Shown: positions 1 through 6,728 of the stretch, piece after piece
Numbering within the stretch: position 1 is the stretch's first letter
How the letters are laid out: each line of letters begins with the position of its first letter
Source of the DNA: a virus
Direction: 5' to 3' (one strand)
DNA length: 20,564 nucleotides
Virus record (IMG/VR): IMGVR_UViG_3300020442_000218
Span: 1 to 20,564 of that record
Position numbers and translations under genes: made by a program
Notes under the pieces: generated by a model
Told to the model about the DNA's origin: nothing
The model's input: only the letters and a program-made list of their open reading frames with translations
The model's database searches: none

Positions 1-513
1 GTTTTAGGTGGGCCAATGGTAGAAAATACATACGGAAATAATATCAAGTGTTCTGGGCCACAAATGACAGTAAGCCCATTTGTTACCACTTCGTTTAACC
101 AAAAGCGACCACAGGACTACATTTACCATACACCCGTCTACGATCCAACAGACACAAATGATGATGGAGTGCCCGATAATCCAGGAAATATACTTTACTA
201 TCAAGAAAACTATAGTGGTAATAAAGATTCTTTAGGATTGAACTTTGGATTTGCACTTACTTTCAATATTCCGCTAGACAACAGATTTCAAGATTCTTGT
301 TTAGATGCAGCCAACACACAAATAAATTTACAGAAGCAAGAACTAAATGCAAAGTTGCTTAACTATGAAATAGCCAGATTGAAAAATTGTGGAGAGCTAA
401 TGTTGAAGGGAATTTATTTCGATCCTAAAAGCAATTTTGCAAAATTATGCGAAGGGGTAGTTGTCCAACCACCTCCAAATCAAGTTATCCCACATACTCA
501 CAAATTTAAGTAG
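1..513 (+). CDS. Hypothetical phage protein, 5'-truncated, convergent to all other genes
   Basis: The reading frame is open to the left edge of the window (codons gtt tta ggt ggg cca precede the first visible ATG at 16), so the true N-terminus lies outside. The visible part is about 170 residues. It has a Pro/Asn/Asp-rich first half, including an acidic DPTDTNDDGVPDNPG stretch that resembles a calcium-binding-type loop. Next comes a short beta-like segment (LGLNFGFALTFNIPLD), then a Gln/Asn-rich probable helix containing two cysteines (DSCLDAANTQ and RLKNCGEL), and a short tail with a third cysteine and a Pro run. No signal peptide can be judged because the start is missing. I do not recognise the function; similar-looking proteins occur beside tail genes in marine phages, from memory only. 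It is the only gene on the plus strand and converges on the 216-aa minus-strand gene, ending 34 bases from it. Confidence 0.75.
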   Translation, partial: VLGGPMVENTYGNNIKCSGPQMTVSPFVTTSFNQKRPQDYIYHTPVYDPTDTNDDGVPDNPGNILYYQENYSGNKDSLGLNFGFALTFNIPLDNRFQDSCLDAANTQINLQKQELNAKLLNYEIARLKNCGELMLKGIYFDPKSNFAKLCEGVVVQPPPNQVIPHTHKFK

Positions 514-541
514 ACAAGTCACGGGTATTAAACTTATCTAC
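510..541. terminator. Possible bidirectional hairpin between convergent genes
   Basis: Between the plus-strand stop and the end of the minus-strand gene, arms gtagacaagt (510-519) and acttatctac (532-541) pair over 10 positions with one mismatch around a 12-base loop. There is no strong T-run on either side, so it would be a weak intrinsic terminator. The convergent position is the main support. Confidence 0.3.
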
Positions 542-547
542 GGATAA

Positions 548-1198
548 TTATTCTACCTTATCTTTCTTAGGTTTGCTTAAACGCTTAAAAGCCTGTCGTA
601 CTAAGGGTTTTACGAGATTAAGTAATAATGGAGTAGTGGCAGCAACGCTAGCAATGAGAGCAGTGCTAACAAGCTGTGGAGGATTCGGTATGTATTGCTC
701 GATGAATTTAGTACTTTCATACAAGGTTATACATTCAGTACCATCTTCGCTTCTTTCATGCCCGATGACACGTTCCAGTTTAAATTCGTTACGATAATCT
801 CCAACTCTTTGATCTTTTTTGCCAGGGCAAGCAACAAAAAGTGGATCATCTTTTTTCTTTTTTGGTTCGTATTTTGGAGGTTCTACAGTAGGTTGGACAA
901 ATTCTTGTTCCTGATTTTGGGGGGTTTCTGATTGCGTATATACAAATTCGTTGGGGTTGTACTGTAAAGGTTCAAAACTAGGAATACTGAAATTACCACA
1001 TTCTGTATATGTGCCATATTCATCTTTATCACTATCTATAAGACTTGTTAGATTATTTCTATGTACTCTTACACAACCAGGAATATCAACTATAGGTTTA
1101 CTTATATTATTTAATGTTTGTATATCAGTTTTCCAAACGGGTATTTCGTGTATTTCAATCTTTCTTATGTCAAAACGTGGTATTTCAATCGTAGGCAT
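548..1198 (-). CDS. Proline-rich phage protein with one C-terminal membrane segment
   Basis: This is a 216-residue protein of unknown function. The N-terminal 45 residues repeat an alternating E/I/P pattern (IEIPRFDIRKIEIHEIPVW), a style I associate with membrane proteins of marine phages. Residues 70-115 are Pro/Glu/Gln-rich and probably extended, ending in a KKKKDD cluster. Single cysteines lie near 42, 67, 124 and 156. Residues about 176-197 (LVSTALIASVAATTPLLLNL) form one hydrophobic helix, followed by a strongly basic tail (RQAFKRLSKPKKDK). This suggests a C-terminally anchored membrane protein with the positive tail on the cytoplasmic side. Its start overlaps the 55-aa zinc-ribbon-like gene by 14 bases, so the two are likely translationally coupled. 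It is the last gene of the minus-strand late cluster. A spanin- or lysis-like role is conceivable but nothing in the sequence proves it. Confidence 0.7.
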   Translation of the reverse strand: MPTIEIPRFDIRKIEIHEIPVWKTDIQTLNNISKPIVDIPGCVRVHRNNLTSLIDSDKDEYGTYTECGNFSIPSFEPLQYNPNEFVYTQSETPQNQEQEFVQPTVEPPKYEPKKKKDDPLFVACPGKKDQRVGDYRNEFKLERVIGHERSEDGTECITLYESTKFIEQYIPNPPQLVSTALIASVAATTPLLLNLVKPLVRQAFKRLSKPKKDKVE

Positions 1199-1352
1199 CT
1201 CTTCGTTTATAGACCTCTACATACGAATCACATTTAGGGCAAGAGAAATTGCTTACCATTGAGTATTCTTGATATAAAACAGGTTGAAAATCCTCTTCTA
1301 TATCTGCATCAGCACCCCAGATAAGTTCAGTTTTACAGTGCCAGCAATTCAT
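1185..1352 (-). CDS. 55-aa double-CxxC (zinc-ribbon-like) small protein
   Basis: I translated this small gene directly: it begins MNCWHCKTELIWG and ends VEVYKRRDAYD, 55 residues. Two CxxC pairs, CWHC (residues 3-6) and CPKC (38-41), are spaced as in a treble-clef or zinc-ribbon knuckle, with an acidic middle (DADIEEDF). Its ATG shares four bases (ATGA) with the stop of the upstream 72-aa gene, and its end overlaps the start of the downstream 216-aa gene by 14 bases. That is the tight packing expected of a real phage gene. A single-metal-binding protein is the likely structure; the role (protein binding, nucleic acid binding or a virion accessory) is not known. There are no GGAGG-type sites nearby, so its translation probably depends on coupling to the upstream gene. 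Confidence 0.8.
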   Translation of the reverse strand: MNCWHCKTELIWGADADIEEDFQPVLYQEYSMVSNFSCPKCDSYVEVYKRRDAYD

Positions 1353-1567
1353 TTTATTATCGGCATAGATGGGCCTGTCATTTTAGGTAGACCTTGATCT
1401 AATAACTTAGGCATCATACCTTGTACATTACCGAGAATCTCATTCATTATCTTCGACTTAAACTGCTCTGATGTGAAGTATTTATAAGCAAAATACGTTC
1501 CACCACTCATGGAGGCTACCATAATAAAAGAGATGATACTCAAAACATTAGCTATTTTTTGAAACAT
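1349..1567 (-). CDS. Small single-pass membrane protein
   Basis: This 72-residue protein starts MFQKIANVL and has one hydrophobic helix (about residues 5-31, ending SGGTYFAYKYF), then an amphipathic, Met/Lys-rich region (about 34-60) and a Pro/Met-rich tail (LPKMTGPSMPIIK). The short N-terminus followed immediately by a transmembrane helix suggests an anchored protein. Its position downstream of the fibre genes among other small genes is where many phages carry lysis genes. A holin-like role is therefore possible, but one helix plus a long soluble tail is not diagnostic. It ends with an ATGA overlap into the 55-aa double-CxxC gene. Confidence 0.7.
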   Translation of the reverse strand: MFQKIANVLSIISFIMVASMSGGTYFAYKYFTSEQFKSKIMNEILGNVQGMMPKLLDQGLPKMTGPSMPIIK

Positions 1568-1599
1568 GATTAAAGAGGCATTAATAAAGGCTTTAGCAC

Positions 1600-1833
1600 C
1601 TATTTCTTTGATGGTGCTTTTCCTGATTGTTGGTTTAGCTCCACTGTACCTGTTGGCTGGGATTCTTGTTCGATCTTCCTCAGTAACATCTCCTTCGCCT
1701 GTATCCCGCCCTCAATCATTAAAATAGTTTTTGTTTCTTCTTCTAATACTTTTTGTGCTTGATTTCTAGTTTCAACGTGTTTTGCTAGTTCTTCTTTCCA
1801 TTGAACTAACTGTTTTTCAATAATAGCTTTCAT
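1600..1833 (-). CDS. 77-aa coiled-coil protein
   Basis: The sequence is dominated by one predicted helix: residues 1-58 carry heptad-like spacing of Ile/Leu/Val/Ala with many Glu, Lys and Gln (MKAIIEKQLVQWKEEL, then KVLEEETKTILMIEGGIQAK). A short polar Gln/Ser/Pro/Lys tail follows. It has no cysteine and no membrane segment. It starts three bases after the stop of the 517-aa fibre gene and precedes a small membrane protein. The function is unknown. A structural linker, fibre chaperone or trimerisation helper would fit the context, but this is inference from position. Confidence 0.65.
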   Translation of the reverse strand: MKAIIEKQLVQWKEELAKHVETRNQAQKVLEEETKTILMIEGGIQAKEMLLRKIEQESQPTGTVELNQQSGKAPSKK

Positions 1834-1836
1834 AAA

Positions 1837-3390
1837 TCAAACGATAGTAAGAGTTTCTCCTGATCCAACAGTGACAGTAGCACCGCTATCTATAGTAATA
1901 GGACCAGCAGCCATAGCATTTTTGCCGTTAGTAATAGTATAGTCAGTAGTTACATTCTGACCATTTTCGTAAAAAATTTCATCAGATCCACCACCTGTAG
2001 CTCCAGCCGATATTCCTGTTAGATTCGATCCATCAACAGCAGGAAGTGTAGAAGGAAAACGTGCGTCAGGTAATGTTCCAGAATTTAAATTTGAAGCATT
2101 ACCAGCAGTAAAACCGCCAGATGTTCCAGTTGTATTTTGGTTTCCAGCAGTATTTACACCAGGGAGATTTATGTTTGCTGTTCCGTCAAACGATACTCCA
2201 CCAATGTTTCGTGCAGTTTCAAGAGCCGTTGCAGTTGCAGCATTTCCCGTAGTGTCCTGATTTAACGTGCCAACAACAAAATCTATAGTGCCATCGCCAT
2301 CTTGGTACGTTACTGTTATGCCTGTTTCGGTATTGCCTGTAAGCATACCTCCAACAATATCTTGGACTTGCTCATTGGTTAGGGTTGCGGTTATGAACCC
2401 TGCTCCATTTGTTAATTGGTTTGTGTTGGTTACATTTGTAGCACCATCAGCTACATTAAGCATTGTCCGTAGATTTGCTGGTGTTATTTCTTCAATAACA
2501 CCTGCACCACTTGAATCTCTACCTAATATTCTGTTTGTTGCTGATACATTTTGAATTTTTGCATAAGTTACAGCATCATCATTAATATTTGCAGTTGCTA
2601 CGGCTACGCCTGACGGTAAAGTACCGCTTGCAATTGAACTTGTAGCAATATTATCGGTTCCAAATCTACCTGTTGGTATAGTTCCAGTTGTTAGCTGAGT
2701 TGCATTAAGGTCTGTAAGATTTCCACCTCCTGCTGCTGGTAATGTAGACGGAAATCTTGCATCAGGTATAGTTCCCTCACCAAGATCGTTAGCATCAAGT
2801 GAGGCATATTCAGCTTGACCTATCGCAGTTGAACCCGAACCAGAAATACTTTTTATTTTTAAATATTTATCAGCAGCAATTTGATTATCTGGAAAAATTA
2901 ATGTGTAAGATTGTCCTGCACTATGAGCAGGGGAAGCTAATTTTATTCCATGACTTTGTGCAGAACAGTTTAGTTGTAACTTGCCATCATTACCTCCAGC
3001 ACCTCTGACTTCAACAACTCCAGTACCATTTGGCTCGATTTTTACATTACCATTGCTAGTTGCCGTAGTTATCTTGCTTGATTGAACATCTAAATCACCT
3101 CCAAGTTGAGGAGAAGTATCACTGACAACATCAGCTATGTAACCAGCACCATTAGTAATAGCATTGTTATTAAGTGAGATATTTCCCGACCCATCAAAAC
3201 TTACTCCAGCTATTGTTCTTGCTGTAGTTAAAGTATCTGCTGATCCAGCGACTACACCAACAGCAGAACCTCCATCATTTTTACTGAATAGCTTACAATT
3301 ACTGGTTCGTATAGCTAATTCGCCAACAGAAAGATCACTAGCACTTGGGTCGCTACCACTTGCTCTTTTTAATTTAATTGTGTTTGCCAT
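1837..3390 (-). CDS. Modular tail fibre protein (517 aa)
   Basis: This is a Gly/Thr/Asn/Ala-rich, low-charge beta-type protein of the phage fibre kind. The N-terminus (MANTIKLKRASGSDPS, then ELAIRT) is a capping module close to that of the neighbouring 427-aa fibre. Internal repeats are visible: TAR(T/N)IxGVSFDG at about 56-67 and 392-403, and GT(I/L)PDARFPSTLPA followed by NLT at about 206-226 and 438-458. Residues about 468-517 form a conserved C-terminal module (EIFYENGQNV, then YTITNGKNA, GPITIDSGATVTVG and ETLTIV) that also closes the 257-aa fibre. A good ribosome-binding site (AGGAGGT) sits 7 bases before the ATG. The protein is expected to trimerise into a shaft and contact host surface structures. 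No catalytic residues or chaperone domain were seen. Confidence 0.85.
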   Translation of the reverse strand: MANTIKLKRASGSDPSASDLSVGELAIRTSNCKLFSKNDGGSAVGVVAGSADTLTTARTIAGVSFDGSGNISLNNNAITNGAGYIADVVSDTSPQLGGDLDVQSSKITTATSNGNVKIEPNGTGVVEVRGAGGNDGKLQLNCSAQSHGIKLASPAHSAGQSYTLIFPDNQIAADKYLKIKSISGSGSTAIGQAEYASLDANDLGEGTIPDARFPSTLPAAGGGNLTDLNATQLTTGTIPTGRFGTDNIATSSIASGTLPSGVAVATANINDDAVTYAKIQNVSATNRILGRDSSGAGVIEEITPANLRTMLNVADGATNVTNTNQLTNGAGFITATLTNEQVQDIVGGMLTGNTETGITVTYQDGDGTIDFVVGTLNQDTTGNAATATALETARNIGGVSFDGTANINLPGVNTAGNQNTTGTSGGFTAGNASNLNSGTLPDARFPSTLPAVDGSNLTGISAGATGGGSDEIFYENGQNVTTDYTITNGKNAMAAGPITIDSGATVTVGSGETLTIV

Positions 3391-3414
3391 TGTTCGACCT
3401 CCTGATGGTTAAAT

Positions 3415-4698
3415 TTAGTATGTTCCTCCATCTATATCAAAACTAGAGGCACTTTCATCTTCTAAAAATGTAACCAGATCAGATAATGCAACTTGTTTCA
3501 TTGTTCCAGCATCGTTCATTACTAGACGATCTGCTGCTGCCAAAGTAGTAGATGTTGCAGCAGTATCACCATCTATGATGTTCAGTTCAGAAGTCGATAC
3601 TGTCGCTCCATCGAGAATAGCCACTTCGGTCGAAGTTAAGGCAGCTAAAGCAGCAGAGGCTCCAGATTGACAACCAGATAGATTAGCCAAGTCTGCATCA
3701 TACGCTTGAACATTAGTTCCGATAGCAAGTCCTAAAGCTGTTCTAGCTGCACTTGCACTTGTAGCCCCCGTTCCACCGTCAGAAATTGCTAAAGTGCCTG
3801 TTATAGAACTAGCAGCTAAATCAACAGCTAATTCGGTTGATTCAATAACTAAACCACCATTGGCCTTAAGATCAACACTTAATTCATTTCCAGATTTATC
3901 TAATCCATCTCCAGCAGTTACGTTTCCACTTGAAGAAAATGTACTGAATGATAAATTATTTGTTCCTACAACAGCAGATCCTTTATTACTTGTACAAACA
4001 AAACCAATATCAGCATTGGTTGATCCTTGCTCTACAAAGGTAAACGCACCAGCAGCATCAGCACCCGTAGTTAAGTCGTCAGCCCTGGCTGGCGTATCTC
4101 CTACAACATAGATACCATTTTGTGTGGCTGTGCTCTGATCTTTAACAAGAACTCTGTCTCCATTTGCAAGAGTTACTCCATCTATTGAATCGCCACTATT
4201 AAGAGCAGTTGCAATAGTGATGTTTGCTGTTGTAGCTGCAACACAACTTCCTTTTACATCTAATCCCTCACTAACAGAATCTACATATCCTTTTGTTGCA
4301 AAATGAGCATCGGCAGTGGGTGTAACTCCAGAAACAGTGCTTGTTGCACTTGCTAATTGGTCAAGTCTATTTGTTCTTACTTGTGTATCGAAATCAGACA
4401 CCTTCGCTGAAGTTAGCGTTGGAATATCTGCGACAACGAGCGACCTAAATGTTGGTGCAGCGTCACTACCTGTTGTTGGTCCTGATAATACTAAATTGGC
4501 TCCTCTTACTGTTGCTTTATCAAAAAATGCTCCCTTACCACCAATAGCAATAATACTTGTAGCGGAACCTCCCGATCCCCCTGTACCCGTACCATAGACT
4601 AAAACTTCATCGCCTTCTCGAAAGGCAACTTCAGCATTTTCTAATGACGTTGGGTTTGATGATCCTGTTGATCTTTTTATTCTGATCGTGTTAGCCAT
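3415..4698 (-). CDS. Modular tail fibre protein (427 aa)
   Basis: This fibre-type protein opens with MANTIRIKRSTGSSNPTS, parallel to the 517-aa fibre. A Gly/Ser-rich linker (about 37-47) is followed by a repeat-type phage fibre segment: THFATKGYVDS-like wording here reads AHFATKGYVDSVSEGLDVKGS, then GDRVLVKDQSTATQNGIYVV, a motif widespread in phage and prophage fibres. The C-terminal half is Ala/Ser/Thr-rich (LAISDGGTGATSASAARTALGL, then LNIIDGDTAATS) and ends DEDESASSFDIDGGTY-like, with the same terminal DGGx(F/Y) signature as the 74-aa neighbour. It shares one base with the stop of that neighbour (TAATG), and a GGAGG site lies within the neighbour's last codons. The likely role is a distal receptor-contacting or adaptor fibre. 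Confidence 0.83.
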   Translation of the reverse strand: MANTIRIKRSTGSSNPTSLENAEVAFREGDEVLVYGTGTGGSGGSATSIIAIGGKGAFFDKATVRGANLVLSGPTTGSDAAPTFRSLVVADIPTLTSAKVSDFDTQVRTNRLDQLASATSTVSGVTPTADAHFATKGYVDSVSEGLDVKGSCVAATTANITIATALNSGDSIDGVTLANGDRVLVKDQSTATQNGIYVVGDTPARADDLTTGADAAGAFTFVEQGSTNADIGFVCTSNKGSAVVGTNNLSFSTFSSSGNVTAGDGLDKSGNELSVDLKANGGLVIESTELAVDLAASSITGTLAISDGGTGATSASAARTALGLAIGTNVQAYDADLANLSGCQSGASAALAALTSTEVAILDGATVSTSELNIIDGDTAATSTTLAAADRLVMNDAGTMKQVALSDLVTFLEDESASSFDIDGGTY

Positions 4699-4922
4699 TA
4701 GAAGTTACCTCCATCTACGAGTGTAAGTTTAGTTGTTGTGGTATCTGCCTTAAAGTTACCAGATGTGGAGTCATAATACAGTATTGATCCATCAACTTTT
4801 GCAGAAACGTCAAAAGTTAGACCACTAATAGATCCTGATGGACCTTGTGGCCCTTGTGTTGTGATCTCAACTGTAGTTACGTCAGAAATTTGACTTACAG
4901 TTACAGAATTAGGACTGCTCAT
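4698..4922 (-). CDS. 74-aa fibre-associated protein with short collagen-like linker
   Basis: This small protein has a beta-like N-terminal segment (VTVSQISDVTTVEITTQ), a short collagen-type GPQGPSG linker at about residues 29-35 and a C-terminal part (LTFDVSAKVDGSILYYDS, then LVDGGNF) resembling pieces of phage fibre heads. The terminal DGGNF matches the DGGTY end of the downstream 427-aa fibre. Codons for DGG (gatggaggt) also provide the GGAGG site for that next gene. Its ATG overlaps the preceding stop by four bases (ATGA). It is probably a structural connector or fibre tip component; its small size leaves alternatives open. Confidence 0.75.
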   Translation of the reverse strand: MSSPNSVTVSQISDVTTVEITTQGPQGPSGSISGLTFDVSAKVDGSILYYDSTSGNFKADTTTTKLTLVDGGNF

Positions 4923-5260
4923 GCTGTGTAACCCTCACTTATAAATAGTTTACCCTCTAAATAATAGTTTTTGCTACCACCAGGTTCTGTTAATAATACG
5001 TCATAAAACAAAATACTTGGAGTAAAAGTAGCTGTCTGTGTATCTGTAAGAGAAATATCTACAATCCCACCCGTTCTATTGGTGTAAGCTACTGTCCAAT
5101 CTGCATATTTTGTGGAACGTGATTCATCATAAACTTGTGCAGCTACAGTATATCCAGTTAAATTTATTGCCGATCCAGTTGAATCTTTAAATGTGAGTCT
5201 AATGGGAAAGTCTGCTCTCCTATCAACAGTAAAATTCTTTTTTCCTGGAATTATTGCCAT
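4919..5260 (-). CDS. BppU N-terminal-like baseplate/fibre attachment protein (113 aa)
   Basis: The protein has the layout of the phage BppU N-terminal domain and related immunoglobulin-like adaptors. A start rich in Arg/Asp leads to DFPIRLTFKDSTGSAINLTGY (about 17-37), then AAQVYDE, a polar insertion, VDISLTDTQTATF (about 67-79), and the closing strands LFYDVLLTEPGG and YYLEGKLFISEG. In that family the domain anchors receptor-binding parts to the tail tip. Here it sits in the middle of the fibre cassette between the 188-aa paralogue and the 74-aa protein. It overlaps by one base upstream (TAATG) and by four bases downstream (ATGA). The assignment rests on pattern recognition of the strand motifs, not on a search. 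Confidence 0.7.
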   Translation of the reverse strand: MAIIPGKKNFTVDRRADFPIRLTFKDSTGSAINLTGYTVAAQVYDESRSTKYADWTVAYTNRTGGIVDISLTDTQTATFTPSILFYDVLLTEPGGSKNYYLEGKLFISEGYTA

Positions 5261-5796
5261 TACGTTGTTACTTCAAAAGCTGTTATTGTAGAAATGGTTT
5301 GTGCATATCTTTCATTAATTTGTTGTGCAGTTGCATTAAAATATGCAGTTCCACTTGATGAATGTCTTTGCCCATAAAGTGCATAGGTTGTGGCACTTGT
5401 AGTAGCAGGGCTATCTAAATAACTAAAACTTGTTGAAGTACCCTCCCAATAATTTGCAAATTTATGGTAAGAAGCACATCTTACAGGGTCAGAACTTCCA
5501 GCCGTTCCATCTCCCTTTGCACCCGAAATTTGTGAGCCTCCTTTATACAGTTGCCAAAATACTGGATAAGCAGAATTGTAAACACCTGATGCACCTATTT
5601 GAACCATTATCAAAACTTTACTTGCACTGCTTGATGGGGTTATTGATACAGTCATTCCTGTAATTGCAACATCACCAGTTGTTCCCCATGTAAATACGTC
5701 ACTTTTTATTGTAGAAGCACATTGAATAATTCCACCATTAGCACCACTTGGCAGCCCACCGACAGGAACGATTGAATTGACTTTAAGTTGGCTCAT
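5260..5796 (-). CDS. Tail-tip paralogue A (MSQLKVNSI family, about 178 aa)
   Basis: I place the start at 5796 (MSQLKVNSIVPVGG) rather than at the upstream in-frame ATG at 5826. The MSQLKVNSIVP opening is shared with the 194-aa paralogue. The ATG at 5796 makes an ATGA overlap with the preceding stop and has GGAGG about 7-10 bases before it. The body is a single beta-sandwich-like domain: GGIIQCAST, then ISITPSSSASKVLIMVQIG, SYLDSPATTSATTYALYGQ, ending ITAFEVTT. The pattern (SKVLI/SKLLVEF/SKFIFSA strand, then 'DSP...A...TY' strand, then terminal E-V) is common to all three tandem paralogues. It probably decorates the tail tip or fibre; the function has not been shown by anything in the sequence. 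Confidence 0.78.
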   Translation of the reverse strand: MSQLKVNSIVPVGGLPSGANGGIIQCASTIKSDVFTWGTTGDVAITGMTVSITPSSSASKVLIMVQIGASGVYNSAYPVFWQLYKGGSQISGAKGDGTAGSSDPVRCASYHKFANYWEGTSTSFSYLDSPATTSATTYALYGQRHSSSGTAYFNATAQQINERYAQTISTITAFEVTT

Positions 5797-6362
5797 GTTG
5801 TTGCAACCTCCATAACTGTTAACCAACTAGCTCCTCTTTCATAAGTTGCTGAATCATTGTCATTTACAGTCCTATTTAAGTAAAAAGTCCAAGAAGGTGA
5901 ACCACCTGTACTCTTTACATTTATTCTGTAAGTTATAGCAGTTCCAGCAGCTACGTTTGGACTATCTACGATTGAAGAAAAATTCGTAGCACTCGGTGTA
6001 GATTCATTTTCACTACTAAAATATGCTAAAGTTAAATTTCTCGTTACTCTATCTCGATTACCGATAGAACCAGTTCCACTGGCAAAATAAGTTTCAGTAC
6101 CTCCTACAACTCGTGCTAATTCATAAGCAAAATCATTATCTTGCCCATTAATTTCCGCAAAAACTTGTGCAGAAAAAATAAATTTTGAATTAGCCTGCGT
6201 TGAAGTTATGGCTGTATCTAAAGCACTTACAGCAAAATTTGTATTAGCAGAACTTATTGTGAAAGAAGAAGTAGTAGTTACATTAGTGTTTTTAACCTGT
6301 AATAACCTAGAAAAAGTACTTCCGTCAGCTTCTTGAATTTCGTTAACTCTTAATGTACTCAT
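5793..6362 (-). CDS. Tail-tip paralogue B (MSTLRVNEI family, 189 aa)
   Basis: This is the second member of the tandem family. It opens MSTLRVNEIQEADGS, then follows the same strand order as its neighbours: SSFTISSANTNFAV, ANSKFIFSAQVFAEI, a long variable middle, SSIVDSPNVAAGTAITYRI, and a conserved end GASWLTVMEVATT. The end codons (atg gag gtt) include the GGAGG site used by the next gene. Its ATG shares four bases with the stop of the XkdW-like gene. Sequence identity to the other two paralogues is confined mostly to the N-terminal decapeptide, the SK(F/L/V) strand, the DSP turn and the terminal EV, as expected of diversifying surface proteins. Its role is inferred from family and location only. 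Confidence 0.78.
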   Translation of the reverse strand: MSTLRVNEIQEADGSTFSRLLQVKNTNVTTTSSFTISSANTNFAVSALDTAITSTQANSKFIFSAQVFAEINGQDNDFAYELARVVGGTETYFASGTGSIGNRDRVTRNLTLAYFSSENESTPSATNFSSIVDSPNVAAGTAITYRINVKSTGGSPSWTFYLNRTVNDNDSATYERGASWLTVMEVATT

Positions 6363-6682
6363 GGCTTAGGATTAGCGTCTTTAACAGCTTTTATGTGAGT
6401 TGCCCAAGTGCCAGTGGTATCAAACTTACCTGCTACTAAGTCTTTGTAGATCATGTCTAGCTGATTACCATAAGAGTCATACGTTGTAGAACCGTTGGTT
6501 GTTCTGTCTGTTTGATATTTTATTGCAGCAGCTTCAGCATCTAAAGTAGCTCTTGCAGCATCTACAAGAGATTGATCTAAAGTTACAGAATTACCGCTTG
6601 CATCAAAAGCACCAGCACCATCATCAATAGAAACTACCGTTCCAGCGTATGCTTTGTAAATTGCTTCGTGATCTAAGGCCAT
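6359..6682 (-). CDS. XkdW-like small tail/fibre-assembly protein (107 aa)
   Basis: The C-terminal half carries the motif seen in many phage XkdW-like and fibre-assembly proteins: an AAAIKYQTDR helix, then SYGNQLDMIYKDLVAG (about 70-85), and WATHIKAVKDANPKP to the end. In relatives the middle usually reads YPS-GDQLDM. The N-terminal half (MALDHEAIYKAYAGTV, then DDGAGAFDASGN) is a small variable domain. The short length, conserved C-terminal helix pair and position among fibre genes point to a fibre-assembly chaperone rather than a receptor binder, but that is inference. There is no clear ribosome-binding site before the ATG. Instead a micro-ORF with a strong site overlaps its start, and a promoter-like TATAAT lies just upstream. 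Confidence 0.75.
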   Translation of the reverse strand: MALDHEAIYKAYAGTVVSIDDGAGAFDASGNSVTLDQSLVDAARATLDAEAAAIKYQTDRTTNGSTTYDSYGNQLDMIYKDLVAGKFDTTGTWATHIKAVKDANPKP

Positions 6683-6708
6683 AGTCGGTTTTTAATTAAA
6701 TTATACAT
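6673..6708 (-). other. Possible 11-codon leader ORF coupled to the XkdW-like gene
   Basis: After the stop of the 194-aa gene, GGAGG is followed at nine bases by ATG and the frame MYNLIKNRLWP, stopping 10 bases inside the XkdW-like gene, whose own start lacks such a site. It could feed ribosomes to that start by coupling. It may equally be a chance ORF created by the retained ribosome-binding site. Confidence 0.3.
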
Positions 6709-6728
6709 GGAAGTTATCCTCCTGACAC
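6700..6728 (-). promoter_or_regulatory. Candidate promoter upstream of the XkdW-like gene
   Basis: On the minus strand a perfect TATAAT (6705-6700) is preceded at 17 bases by GTGTCA (6728-6723), which matches four of six positions of the -35 consensus. It lies in one of the few intergenic gaps of the fibre cassette and would start transcripts a few bases before the ATG at 6682. AT-rich DNA makes chance matches common. Confidence 0.35.

Noticed and set aside
573-1262. Plus-strand ORFs opposite the 216-aa gene
   Set aside because: They are antisense shadows with unbalanced composition and no starts with ribosome-binding sites; the minus-strand frame is packed with neighbours and has a coherent protein pattern.
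548-1833. Complete lysis cassette (holin, endolysin, spanin)
   Set aside because: Two membrane-type small proteins are present, but there is no recognisable cell-wall hydrolase here and neither membrane protein has a diagnostic holin or spanin pattern.
2267-4597. Several plus-strand ORFs opposite the fibre genes
   Set aside because: They arise from the repetitive Thr/Ala/Gly codons read in antisense (Pro/Ser/Val-rich, low complexity) and show no domain.
4819-4840. Collagen-like fibre domain in the 74-aa protein
   Set aside because: Only two or three G-x-y triplets are present; it is a linker, not a collagen domain.
5797-5826. Ten-residue N-terminal extension of paralogue A starting at 5826
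   Set aside because: The MSQLKVNSIVP start at 5796 matches paralogue C, has GGAGG before it and makes an ATGA overlap; the upstream ATG has none of these.
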